The notes under the pieces: generated by a model
Told to the model about the DNA's origin: nothing
The model's database searches: none
The model's input: the letters and a program-made list of their open reading frames with translations, nothing else
From: Mucilaginibacter sp.
Lineage (GTDB): Bacteria; Bacteroidota; Bacteroidia; Sphingobacteriales; Sphingobacteriaceae
NCBI RefSeq assembly: GCF_028288185.1
Contig: NZ_JAQBOF010000012.1
Location: 62,001 to 126,000, forward strand
Reading direction: 5' to 3'
DNA length: 64,000 nt
Part shown: piece by piece, positions 1-8,212 of the stretch
Position numbering within the stretch: position 1 is the stretch's first letter
How the letters are laid out: each line of letters begins with the position of its first letter
Made by a program: the position numbers and the translations under genes

Positions 1-334
1 TCAGATCCACTTCAAAATCAGCCTTTTCGTTAGCCGGTTCATCGCTGTTGATATCCGAACATCCAAAAAAGAAACGCACCCTGTAGCGAAAAGTAACCTT
101 GCCTTTATGTGTTTCAGGATCGTATATAACTTCTTCCGGTAAAATATCGAATTGTTTAACCTCGGGCGAACCACCGTCACCATCATGAAAGGCAACTAGT
201 TCAGCACAAATCAGCTCAGTATTAACCGTACTGTTTACAGCAAAAACGTCCAATAAAAACTGACCGATGGCGGTTTGGCCATCGGTCAGTTTAGTAATTA
301 GTTCTGGTGGTACATTATAGGTTACCGTTGCCAT
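1..334 (-). CDS. Hypothetical protein, 3' end outside window
   Basis: An open frame starts at ATG 334 and runs off the window edge after 111 residues without a stop, so the C-terminus is missing. It begins MATVTYNVPPELITKL and I do not recognise the family. It is soluble-looking: no signal peptide or membrane segment, and acidic near the visible end. It lies 19 nt downstream of the htpG stop on the same strand, so the two could be cotranscribed. Codons 15 to 26 also form a perfect 15-bp hairpin followed by a T run (see the terminator entry), which is odd inside a gene and could limit read-through from htpG. There is no other in-frame ATG in the visible part, so a start beyond the hairpin would need a non-ATG codon. 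Confidence 0.6.
   Translation of the reverse strand, partial: MATVTYNVPPELITKLTDGQTAIGQFLLDVFAVNSTVNTELICAELVAFHDGDGGSPEVKQFDILPEEVIYDPETHKGKVTFRYRVRFFFGCSDINSDEPANEKADFEVDL
252..292 (-). terminator. Intrinsic terminator-like hairpin inside a reading frame
   Basis: Positions 257-271 and 278-292 are perfect 15-bp inverted arms with a 6-nt loop. On the minus strand the stem is followed by TTTTTATT, the classical intrinsic-terminator layout; on the plus strand there is no T run. It sits 62 nt past the htpG stop, the right place to end htpG transcription, yet it is also codons 15-26 of the next reading frame. Confidence 0.7.
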
Positions 335-353
335 ATTATTTCAGGCGATAATA

Positions 354-2237
354 TTATATCAAATTAACACTGCGGTTAACAAACTCCGTCAAATCTGCAC
401 CGGTTAATAAACCTTGTGATAGCAAAGCCAGGTCAAAAGCTTGTTTAGCTAATTGCGACTGTACCTCTTCGTTTTCATCCTGTAATATACGGCTTACCAA
501 TTTATGGTTGCCATTAACTACTACCTTGTAATTATCGGGCATACTGCCATAAAAGCCCATACCGCCGCCCATGGCTGCCATATCTTTCATACGGCGCATA
601 AACTCGTCCATGGTTACGGTAACCGGTAACTCGTCAGGGTTCAAGCTTTCCAGCTCAACTTTATAAGCCGGGCGGTTTATCGCTTTATCAAAAATTGCTT
701 TTACTTTGGTAGCCTCTTCTTCGGTTAAAACATGCGCTAAGGCATCATCTTTTTTAATCAGTTTATCAGCCACATCAGCATCAACACGTTTTAACGATGT
801 TTTCTCCAGTTTCTGCTCTAAGTGACTTACAAAATGTGTGTCGATAGGCGAATCCATCAATAAAACATCATAGCCTTTCCTGTTAGCCGATTGGATGAAA
901 GCATCTTGCTTAGATGGATCGTTAGTGTAGATGTACACCAACTGGCCGTCTTTATCAGTTTGCACCGGCTCTACTTTGTCTTTATACTCGGCTAACGTAA
1001 AGTTTTCTTTAGCTGTATTGGTTAGCAAAACAAAGTCTTTTGCTTTATCGTAAAATTTATCTTCGCTCACCATGCCGTATTTAACAAACAGGCCAATGTC
1101 GGTCCATTTTTCTTCGTAACCCTTACGGTCGTTTTTAAACAGTTCTGCCAATTTATCAGCTACTTTTTTGGTGATGTAGCTGTTTATCTTTTTAACGTTA
1201 CTATCGGCTTGTAAAAAGCTTCGCGATACGTTCAATGGGATATCTGGCGAATCAATGATACCATGCAACAACATTAAAAACTCGGGCACAATATCTTTTA
1301 CCTCATCGGTAATAAATACTTGTCTTGAGAATAATTTGATCTTGTTACGTTGGATCTCGAAATCCTTTTTCAGCTTAGGGAAGTACAATACCCCGGTTAA
1401 GTTGAACGGATAATCAACATTCAGATGGATCCAAAACAATGGGTCCTCGCTAAACGGATACAACTCTTTGTAGAATGCCAAATAGTCTTCATCTTTTAAT
1501 TCAGACGGCGCTTTCGTCCAGATTGGGCTGGTGTTGTTAATTACATTATCAACCTCAACATCTGTATATTTTGGTTTGCCTTCTTCGTCAACGCCATCCT
1601 CAACAGACTCGGTTTTTTTACCAAAGATGATCGGCACAGGTAAGAAACGGCAATATTTATCCAGTATTTCCTGTAAACGATGTTTACTTAAAAACTCTTC
1701 AGATTCGGCATTGATATACAGGGTGATTTCAGTTCCGCGCTCTTCTAAGCTGCCCTCGCTTATTTCAAATTCGGTACTGCCATCGCAGATCCAGTGTGCA
1801 GGCTCGGCACCATCCTGGTATGATAAGGTTTGTATTTCAACCTTATCGGCCACCATAAATGCAGAGTAAAAGCCTAAACCAAAGCGGCCGATGATCTCGT
1901 TGGCATCTTTAGCTTCTTTAAACTTCTCCATAAACTCGGTAGCGCCGCTAAATGCTATCTGGTTAATGTATTTTTTTATTTCTTCGGCGGTCATACCCAA
2001 ACCATTGTCAGATATGGTAATGGTTTTTGCTTTTTCATCAAAAGCAATCTCAACCCGCAGCTCGCCAAGCTCGCCATTGTATTGGCCTAATGAAGCCAGG
2101 CGTTTAATTTTTTGGGTAGCATCAACAGCGTTCGATACCAGTTCACGTAAAAATATCTCGGTATCAGAGTACAGGAATTTTTTAATTATCGGAAAAATGT
2201 TTTCGGTATGGATCGAAATGGTTCCTTTTTCTTGCAT
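354..2237 (-). CDS. htpG: Molecular chaperone HtpG (Hsp90)
   Basis: HtpG is the bacterial Hsp90, a cytosolic homodimeric ATP-driven chaperone for stress-damaged proteins. At 627 residues it has the usual Bacteroidota length. The GHKL ATPase domain is at the N-terminus: helix RELVSNAVDA at 31-40 with E32 and N36, the nucleotide motif DNGLGM at 77-82 and the lid glycine motif GRFGLGFYS at 116-124. A middle domain follows with the catalytic-arginine segment LNVSRSFLQ near residue 340, then the dimerisation domain. The start MQEKGTISIHTENIFP matches the family. It is transcribed away from the toxin-antitoxin pair, and a hairpin terminator-like structure lies downstream. Identification is firm. 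Confidence 0.98.
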   Translation of the reverse strand: MQEKGTISIHTENIFPIIKKFLYSDTEIFLRELVSNAVDATQKIKRLASLGQYNGELGELRVEIAFDEKAKTITISDNGLGMTAEEIKKYINQIAFSGATEFMEKFKEAKDANEIIGRFGLGFYSAFMVADKVEIQTLSYQDGAEPAHWICDGSTEFEISEGSLEERGTEITLYINAESEEFLSKHRLQEILDKYCRFLPVPIIFGKKTESVEDGVDEEGKPKYTDVEVDNVINNTSPIWTKAPSELKDEDYLAFYKELYPFSEDPLFWIHLNVDYPFNLTGVLYFPKLKKDFEIQRNKIKLFSRQVFITDEVKDIVPEFLMLLHGIIDSPDIPLNVSRSFLQADSNVKKINSYITKKVADKLAELFKNDRKGYEEKWTDIGLFVKYGMVSEDKFYDKAKDFVLLTNTAKENFTLAEYKDKVEPVQTDKDGQLVYIYTNDPSKQDAFIQSANRKGYDVLLMDSPIDTHFVSHLEQKLEKTSLKRVDADVADKLIKKDDALAHVLTEEEATKVKAIFDKAINRPAYKVELESLNPDELPVTVTMDEFMRRMKDMAAMGGGMGFYGSMPDNYKVVVNGNHKLVSRILQDENEEVQSQLAKQAFDLALLSQGLLTGADLTEFVNRSVNLI

Positions 2238-2393
2238 AATTTTATTTATCTAATTTCAGGGTTAATGTTTAGTAACAACCCTGCATATCAATGAACGTTC
2301 CAAAGGGGAATGTTTGTCAAATTGTCAGTAGAGGTTTTGAAATAAAAAAATCATGTAAATTCAGGTTGATGCAAAATTCTTATATTTGGCATA

Positions 2394-2690
2394 ATGACAA
2401 ATCGCAGGCAACAAATAAAGCAATGGCTAAAAGAAGTGCTTGAAGATAATCTTCGGGATATTTCTTATCGTGCTTTTATTTTTGGTTCTCAGGCAAATAA
2501 AACTGAACTTATTCGTTCTGACATTGATGTTGGTATACTTGCGGACAAAGCCATTCCTGCTATAAATTTTGTCAGGATAAGTAATGCTATTGAAGATTTG
2601 CCAATGCTATATAAAATAGATTTGGTTGACTTTCATAATGTAGAAGATAAATTTAAAGCGGTTGCATTAAAAAACGTAGAATGGCTATGA
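2394..2690 (+). CDS. mntA: MNT-domain nucleotidyltransferase antitoxin (MntA-like)
   Basis: A 98-residue minimal nucleotidyltransferase. The defining GSx10DxD motif is complete: G31-S32, then D43 and D45, with further acids D76/D79 in KIDLVDF. In the characterised type VII systems the MntA antitoxin transfers AMP to a tyrosine of the partner HEPN toxin. The next gene starts 10 nt before this one stops, indicating translational coupling, and it encodes the matching HEPN protein. Base composition is visibly more AT-rich than in the flanking htpG and reductase genes, in keeping with horizontal gain. The function is inferred from the family and the pairing. Confidence 0.88.
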   Translation: MTNRRQQIKQWLKEVLEDNLRDISYRAFIFGSQANKTELIRSDIDVGILADKAIPAINFVRISNAIEDLPMLYKIDLVDFHNVEDKFKAVALKNVEWL

Positions 2691-3067
2691 GTGATTATTT
2701 TGAAGATAAATTAGCCACTTTTGACCAGGCGTTAAAAACCTTTAAAGAATCATTATTAGATGCTCCATCACAATTGGAACGTGATGGAGCTATACAGCGT
2801 TTTGAATATTGTTATGACCTTTCATGGAAAACGTTAAAGCAATATTTGCAGCGCAGAGGCATAGTTGATCTGAATAGTCCGAAATCGGTTTTTAACGCGG
2901 CTTATACAGAAAAGGTTATTGACGATGAATCAACATGGTCGACCATAATTACTAAGCGTAACCTATCTGTACATACTTACAATCAAAAGTTAGCTGATAG
3001 TTTGTTTTCGGAGTTGCCTGAATATTATAATGCTATGCTTACTTTATTGAAAGCTATGGTTGACTAA
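2681..3067 (+). CDS. hepT: HEPN-domain toxin, HepT / HI0074 family
   Basis: A 128-residue all-helical HEPN protein of the HI0074 (nucleotidyltransferase substrate-binding) family. HEPN toxins are ribonucleases using an Rx4-6H motif. Here it is R93-NLSV-H98 followed by T99-Y100, the Rx4HxY form in which the tyrosine is the target of AMP transfer by the antitoxin. The start could be ATG 2681 or ATG 2687, both inside the end of the mntA-like gene. Its 3' end overlaps the convergent FMN reductase gene by 14 bp. All catalytic residues are present, so I expect an active pair. Confidence 0.88.
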   Translation: MAMSDYFEDKLATFDQALKTFKESLLDAPSQLERDGAIQRFEYCYDLSWKTLKQYLQRRGIVDLNSPKSVFNAAYTEKVIDDESTWSTIITKRNLSVHTYNQKLADSLFSELPEYYNAMLTLLKAMVD

Positions 3068-3584
3068 GCGCCTTTAGAAAAGCATCCAGTACGTCTTTCA
3101 AATCCTTCAACGTCTCCTCATCCTTAACATTTCCATCATTATCCATTTTTGACCGAATAAATTGGATCAGCAAAGTAGCATCAGCAATAACATTTGCAGA
3201 CAAAGCACCTAAAGTAAGCAGGAGCGAGGCATGAGCATATTCGCCGCCTAATGATGCCGTAATTAAAGCGATGGGTTTATCAACCAGCGTGCTGCTTGAT
3301 ACCATCCAGTCCAGCATGTTTTTTAACCCGCCGGGTACACCAAAGGCATATTCGGGTGTGCAGATAATGAGGCCATCGGCTTCGGTTAATAATTTGCGTA
3401 ATGCTACAACCGGCGCGGGCGGGCTATCAGTATCTAGTCCCGGATCAAAGGCGGGTATTAAAGCAAGGTCATTATAAATGGCATATTCAATATCCGCAGG
3501 AACTATCGAACCTAAGTATTGCAAAATGGCATGGTTGGATGATCCCTGGCGTAAACTGCCCGATATAGCTAAGATATTTTTCAT
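3054..3584 (-). CDS. NADPH-dependent FMN reductase family protein
   Basis: A 176-residue flavodoxin-fold protein. The phosphate-binding loop SGSLRQGSSN is at residues 8-17 and the second signature, TPEYAFGVPGGLKN, lies near residue 76; both are typical of NAD(P)H:FMN or quinone reductases of the chromate/azo reductase group. It probably acts in the cytosol as a dimer with bound FMN, reducing quinones, azo compounds or metals; the physiological substrate cannot be read from sequence. It is monocistronic, convergent with hepT and shares 14 bp with it (its TAG stop is at 3054-3056). Upstream is the TGATTCA-word repeat region. Confidence 0.85.
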   Translation of the reverse strand: MKNILAISGSLRQGSSNHAILQYLGSIVPADIEYAIYNDLALIPAFDPGLDTDSPPAPVVALRKLLTEADGLIICTPEYAFGVPGGLKNMLDWMVSSSTLVDKPIALITASLGGEYAHASLLLTLGALSANVIADATLLIQFIRSKMDNDGNVKDEETLKDLKDVLDAFLKALSQP

Positions 3585-3885
3585 GGTTTTAGTGCCGGCA
3601 ATTTATAATATGGAACCGAAAATAACGAATGTGAGTGATTCACAAAAGTGATTCACTCTGAATTTTGAAATCTTACTAAAATTACATAAGTTATTATATT
3701 ACAATACCTTAATGTTCTTATCTGAAGTTTTTGTACTGATTCAGGGTGATTTACTCTGTTTTTATAAAACACTTATTTACAGATATTTATAATCAAAAAG
3801 TGATTCAGGTGATTCAAAGTGATTCGCTTTTTGTGAATCAGTAAACATCCCCAAAATCTAATGGCAATATACTGACTAATGCCTA
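3585..3885. repeat. Intergenic region with TGATTCA-word element (copy I)
   Basis: This 349-bp gap between the FMN reductase and trxB holds no gene. TGATTCA words occur at 3636 and 3649. The core then has words at 3737 and 3747 (10 nt apart; the second reads TGATTTA), a 47-nt AT-rich linker (3754-3800), and words at 3801, 3810 and 3820 (9 and 10 nt apart; the last reads TGATTCG), followed by the inverted word TGAATCA at 3834-3840. The scaffold aligns with copies at 26.6 and 38.1 kb that carry a different word. Confidence 0.8.
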
Positions 3886-3916
3886 TTGGCAAGCATCGCA
3901 ATAAATGCTACTTTTG
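3886..3916 (+). promoter_or_regulatory. Bacteroidota-type promoter of trxB
   Basis: TTGG at 3886-3889 and TACTTTTG at 3909-3916 are separated by 19 bp, matching the -33 TTTG / -7 TAnnTTTG pattern of the primary sigma factor in this phylum. The -7 box ends 17 nt before the trxB ATG, giving a short leader. Confidence 0.7.
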
Positions 3917-3933
3917 TGCTTCATTTTTAAAAG

Positions 3934-4890
3934 ATGTCTGAAAATATTGAACGTGTAAAATGCCTGATCATCGGGTCGGGTCCTGCAGGATATACTGCTG
4001 CTATATATGCCTCTCGTGCTGATCTGAAACCGGTTATGTACACCGGGATGTTAGCCGGCGGCCAGCTTACCCAAACAACTGATGTAGAGAACTTCCCCGG
4101 CTATCCGCAAGGGATTATGGGACCTGATATGATGGAAGACTTTCGCCAGCAAGCCGAGCGTTTAGGTACCGATATTCGTTTTGGTTACGTAAGCTCGGTT
4201 GATTTTTCAAGTCTGCCGCATAAAGTTACGGTTGATGAAAACAAAACTATATTGGCTGATACGGTTATCATATCAACCGGCGCGTCTGCTAAATGGTTGG
4301 GTTTAGAGTCTGAACAAAAATACAGCGGTTTTGGTGTATCTGCCTGCGCGGTATGCGATGGGTTCTTCTTTAAAGGTCAAGACGTTGCCATAGTGGGCGC
4401 TGGTGATACCGCTGCCGAGGAAGCAACCTATCTGGCTAAATTATGCCGCAAGGTATATATGATTGTTAGGCGGGATGAGTTCCGCGCTTCAAAAGCGATG
4501 GTACACCGTACGGTTAATACGCATAACATTGAGATACTATATAATACCGAAACCAAAGAGATATTGGGCGATGGACAAAGTGTAAACGGTGTACAGGTAA
4601 TCAACACCAAAACCAATGTAGAAAGAACACTGGATGTTACCGGCTTTTTCGTAGCTATTGGGCATACCCCGAATACAGATATCTTTAAAGGCTTTATTGA
4701 TATGGACGAAACCGGTTATATCCTAACCAGACCTGGTTCAACCCAAACCAATATTGAAGGTGTATTTTGCTGCGGCGATGCGCAGGATCATATTTACCGC
4801 CAGGCCGTTACCGCGGCAGGCACCGGCTGCATGGCTGCCATAGATGCCGAGCGTTATCTGGCAGCAAAAGAGCATATTGTAACCGCTTAA
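3934..4890 (+). CDS. trxB: Thioredoxin-disulfide reductase
   Basis: TrxB passes electrons from NADPH through FAD and a redox disulfide to thioredoxin in the cytosol. The protein has 318 residues, the normal low-molecular-weight length. The FAD-binding GSGPAGYTAAIYASRA is near the N-terminus, the active-site disulfide is C138-A-V-C141 followed by DG, the NADPH-binding GAGDTAAEEA follows, and the C-terminal FAD motif GVFCCGDAQD is intact. It has its own promoter and a hairpin terminator, so it is a single-gene transcript. Identification is firm. Confidence 0.97.
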   Translation: MSENIERVKCLIIGSGPAGYTAAIYASRADLKPVMYTGMLAGGQLTQTTDVENFPGYPQGIMGPDMMEDFRQQAERLGTDIRFGYVSSVDFSSLPHKVTVDENKTILADTVIISTGASAKWLGLESEQKYSGFGVSACAVCDGFFFKGQDVAIVGAGDTAAEEATYLAKLCRKVYMIVRRDEFRASKAMVHRTVNTHNIEILYNTETKEILGDGQSVNGVQVINTKTNVERTLDVTGFFVAIGHTPNTDIFKGFIDMDETGYILTRPGSTQTNIEGVFCCGDAQDHIYRQAVTAAGTGCMAAIDAERYLAAKEHIVTA

Positions 4891-4914
4891 TTAAGCTTTA
4901 AATACAGCATATTA

Positions 4915-4942
4915 AGGTTGTCTATACAGGCAGCCTTTTTTT
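4915..4942 (+). terminator. Intrinsic terminator of trxB
   Basis: A 9-bp stem (4915-4923 with 4928-4936, two G-T pairs) around a 4-nt loop is followed by seven T residues, 24 nt after the trxB stop. Confidence 0.8.
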
Positions 4943-5026
4943 GTGCATATTTTTTACAAGATACACTGGGTTATTTTTTTAAAATATTTAACTTCACCAG
5001 CTTAAATTATTGATCAATCTATAATT

Positions 5027-7330
5027 ATGTATAAAAAAATAATTCTGCTACTGGTTGCTTCGTTTAGTTTTTCTATTGCTGCGCATTCTCAAAACACTGA
5101 CCCTAACCTGGGGATAATACCCGCGCCGTTATCTATTAAAAAGGCCACGGGTACCTTTGTACTGAGCCAGGAAACACAAATATTTGCTGATTCGGTAAAC
5201 AACAAAGCAGTTGTTTTTTTATCAGATTATTTGAAAAATATAGCCACGCTGCATATTCCGGTAAAGCTAAATTCCGGGCAAAGTGTGAGTAATAGCATAG
5301 TACTTACCAGTGCAGGTACAGACAATTTACCTGCCGAAGGGTATCGCCTAACAATAACCCCAACTAACATAACCATCGCCGCTAAAGGTGCCGGCTTGTT
5401 TTATGGCATACAAACTCTTATACAACTAATACCAGCTGATAAAGGCGCTGTTGCTAAACTACCATGTGTGCTGATTGAAGATTACCCTCGCTTTGGCTAT
5501 CGCGGATTGATGCTGGATGTTTGTCGTCACTTTTTTTCTGTACAGTTTGTAAAGAAGTATATCGATCTGATGGCAGCTTACAAATTAAACACCTTTCACT
5601 GGCATTTAACCGATGACCAGGGCTGGCGGATTGAGATCAAGAAATATCCTAAGTTAACAGAGATAGGCAGCCGCCGTGCAGAGACCGTAATAGGTAACTA
5701 CCATGACCGTACCCCACAACAGTTTGACAATACCCCTTATGGTGGCTATTATACGCAAGACGAAATACGTGATGTTATAAAATATGCCGATGCCAGGTAT
5801 ATTACCATAATTCCTGAAATTGAAATGCCGGGCCATGCCATGGCTGCATTAGCTTCATATCCTGAGTTGGGTTGTGAACCTACTTTAAATTACCAGGTAC
5901 AAGGCACATGGGGTGTATTCAGAAATGTTTATTGCCCGTCCGAAAAAACCTTCGGTTTCCTGGAAGATGTACTAACGGAGGTAATAGATCTTTTCCCAAG
6001 CAAATATATCCACATAGGCGGTGATGAAGCGCCAAAGGATGTGTGGAAGGAATCTAAATTTTGTCAACAACTGATCAAGAAGTTAAAGCTGAAAGACGAA
6101 CACGGTTTGCAAAGCTATTTTATCCAACGGATAGAGAAATTTGTAAACTCAAAAGGCAGAAGGATCATTGGCTGGGATGAGATACTTGAAGGTGGCCTTG
6201 CACCTGACGCTACCGTAATGAGTTGGAGAGGTGAGCAGGGTGGTATTGATGCCGCCAAACAAAACCATGATGTTATAATGACTCCAGGAAGCGGCGGTAT
6301 GTATATTGATGCTGCTCAAGGTAAGTTAAGTACCGAGCCATTAAGTATTGGTGGTTTTACACCGCTGTCCAGAACATACAGGTATGACCCAACCCCCGAG
6401 GCTTTGAATGATGATCAGAAAAAGCATATACTGGGCGTACAGGCAAACCTATGGACCGAATATATCGCCACAGAAAACAAGGTACAGTATATGCTATTAC
6501 CGCGTATGATGGCCTTGTCAGAAGTAGCATGGACATCTTTAGCGAATAAAAACTTTGTAGACTTTGCAGACACCCGTTTACCGTCACACTTAGCTTGGTT
6601 AGATAAAAATGGCTTTGATTACCGTGTTCCTACTGCCATTGGTGCAACGGATACCGTGTATTTTGGCGATAAGTTAACTGTAAATTTAGCACCATCTGTA
6701 AAAGGAGCCAAAGTGTATTATACCATTGATGGTTATACCCCACGCGAAACTGATAATGAATATACTATACCAATGACCTACAATGTACCTGCAGATCAAT
6801 ATCGCGAATTGCAAACCATTGTAATAACACCAACCGGCAAACGCAGTGTGGTTACCAAAACAGTAGTTTATAACAAAGCGCCACTAGCGCCGGTTGTTTA
6901 TAAAGGGACAAGTGCCGGCTTACGCTATGAGCTTTTTCCGGGTGAGTATAACAGCACTAACGATTTTAAATTATCCGCTGAAGGTGCCGATTCATTAATT
7001 GCTAAGAGCTTTAATATCAATCAATTTAGAAAAGGAACCGGCTTTGCTATAATATATAGTGGTTATGTACGTATAGACACAGATGGTGTTTATGGTTTTT
7101 CAACTTCGTCTGATGATGGGTCTACATTATTAATTGATGACCAATTGGTTGTTGATAATGATGGCAAGCATCCGATTAGTGCCAAAAACGGGGCTATAGC
7201 TTTACAAAAAGGCTATCACAAGTTTACTTTGAAATATTTTAACATAGGTACTACAGGTAGCCTGAAAGTGTTTATTACCATACCGGGCAAACCAACCGGC
7301 GAGTTAGGGTCTGATTTGCTATCTAATTAA
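5027..7330 (+). CDS. Secreted beta-N-acetylhexosaminidase, GH20, with PA14 domain
   Basis: A 767-residue exported glycoside hydrolase that removes terminal N-acetylhexosamine from chitin or glycan fragments. Residues 1-21 form a Sec signal peptide ending AHSQ. The GH20 N-terminal domain spans about 30-150 and the catalytic barrel about 150-500, with the substrate-assisted pair D333-E334 in HIGGDEAP and WHLTDDQGWR upstream. A Fn3-associated segment (YYTIDGYTPRE) and a PA14-like domain (about 625-765, with SSDDGSTLLIDD) follow, suggesting carbohydrate binding. The downstream lipoprotein gene overlaps its stop by one base, so the two are coupled. Confidence 0.95.
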   Translation: MYKKIILLLVASFSFSIAAHSQNTDPNLGIIPAPLSIKKATGTFVLSQETQIFADSVNNKAVVFLSDYLKNIATLHIPVKLNSGQSVSNSIVLTSAGTDNLPAEGYRLTITPTNITIAAKGAGLFYGIQTLIQLIPADKGAVAKLPCVLIEDYPRFGYRGLMLDVCRHFFSVQFVKKYIDLMAAYKLNTFHWHLTDDQGWRIEIKKYPKLTEIGSRRAETVIGNYHDRTPQQFDNTPYGGYYTQDEIRDVIKYADARYITIIPEIEMPGHAMAALASYPELGCEPTLNYQVQGTWGVFRNVYCPSEKTFGFLEDVLTEVIDLFPSKYIHIGGDEAPKDVWKESKFCQQLIKKLKLKDEHGLQSYFIQRIEKFVNSKGRRIIGWDEILEGGLAPDATVMSWRGEQGGIDAAKQNHDVIMTPGSGGMYIDAAQGKLSTEPLSIGGFTPLSRTYRYDPTPEALNDDQKKHILGVQANLWTEYIATENKVQYMLLPRMMALSEVAWTSLANKNFVDFADTRLPSHLAWLDKNGFDYRVPTAIGATDTVYFGDKLTVNLAPSVKGAKVYYTIDGYTPRETDNEYTIPMTYNVPADQYRELQTIVITPTGKRSVVTKTVVYNKAPLAPVVYKGTSAGLRYELFPGEYNSTNDFKLSAEGADSLIAKSFNINQFRKGTGFAIIYSGYVRIDTDGVYGFSTSSDDGSTLLIDDQLVVDNDGKHPISAKNGAIALQKGYHKFTLKYFNIGTTGSLKVFITIPGKPTGELGSDLLSN

Positions 7331-8106
7331 TGAAAAAGGATATGAACGTAAGGTTTTGTTTTTTTACACTGATAGGCTGCACTATGCTTGCAGGCTGTGC
7401 GCAGGAACAAAAGAAGCCTTCCAACCTGGATAACATGCCTAAAGCTGCGGCAGTGATGGCCCCCTTTAAGTTTCATAAAATGATTGAGGTAGCTCCCGGA
7501 CAGTCTTATGATATATTAAGCTGGGGAAGGGGTGCGGTTGATACAGGTGCTTTTATGATATTACACTCAGATTCATCAGGCAGAAAATACACCACCACAA
7601 CCGGCGATTTGAATGGCCAGATAGTAGATGTTTATAATGCTGATATGGATATTGACGGTCACCCCGAAATATTGATACAGGCAAAACGGAAAGATACCAT
7701 CAACTATACCACCATTTATGCTTTTGAATTTTATGAAGGCAGGGTGCAAAAACTTGATTTCCCTAAATTAACCAGCTCGCAACGTAAAGGTTATCGTGGC
7801 AATGATAATTTCTACATATCCGAAGGTAAGTTTATAAGAGAGTTCCCAATTTATGAGGGAAGTGGTGCAACAGCTAAACCAACAGCCGCTAAGCGCAAGT
7901 TAGAGTACAGTTTAAACAATAATAGTTTTAATGTTAAACAGCTAAGTAAGGATTCAACGTCAATAAAAGACAAAGTTGTATCTATACCAGCGGTTAAAAA
8001 AACGGCTGAAGATAAACCTGCTAAAGCCAAAAAAACAGAAAAGAAAAAACATCACAAAGCCGAGGTTCATAAAAAGAAGAAAAAAAAACGACACCATCAT
8101 TCGTAG
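7330..8106 (+). CDS. Lipoprotein with VCBS-like repeat and Lys/His-rich tail
   Basis: A 258-residue protein with a lipobox ending LAGC (C23), so it is probably lipidated and envelope-anchored. The segment DMDIDGHPEI resembles an FG-GAP/VCBS calcium-loop motif. The last 35 residues are almost entirely Lys, His, Ala and Glu, ending RHHHS, which could bind metal or anionic polymer. I do not recognise a named family. ATG overlaps the hexosaminidase stop in TAATG, so it is cotranslated with that gene. Its TAG stop is the first part of a TAGAGACGCAA repeat. Confidence 0.8.
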   Translation: MKKDMNVRFCFFTLIGCTMLAGCAQEQKKPSNLDNMPKAAAVMAPFKFHKMIEVAPGQSYDILSWGRGAVDTGAFMILHSDSSGRKYTTTTGDLNGQIVDVYNADMDIDGHPEILIQAKRKDTINYTTIYAFEFYEGRVQKLDFPKLTSSQRKGYRGNDNFYISEGKFIREFPIYEGSGATAKPTAAKRKLEYSLNNNSFNVKQLSKDSTSIKDKVVSIPAVKKTAEDKPAKAKKTEKKKHHKAEVHKKKKKKRHHHS

Positions 8107-8165
8107 AGACGCAATACTTTGCGTTTCTAAAATTCAAATCGGAAACGCAATGCTTTGCGTCTCTA
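8104..8165. repeat. GAGACGCAA inverted repeat
   Basis: Arms of about 24 bp (8105-8128 and 8141-8165) are nearly perfect inverted copies of the AGAGACGCAA..TTGCGT type, and each arm is itself a small hairpin. The element begins with the stop codon of the upstream lipoprotein gene. Repeats of this type are scattered in many Bacteroidota genomes. It may act as a terminator. Confidence 0.75.
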
Positions 8166-8212
8166 TGCATTTAATTTTATACATTTGAATATCGTCTGCT
8201 AGCCATTAAAAA

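Noticed and set aside
1..195. A 64-residue minus-strand frame at the window edge
   Set aside because: It is in a different frame from the 111-codon open frame starting at 334, which has the better composition and position.
3636..3840. Regular word repeats looking like a small CRISPR array
   Set aside because: The words are 7 nt, the spacing 9-10 nt, there are no 25-35 nt spacers of changing sequence, and no cas genes lie nearby.
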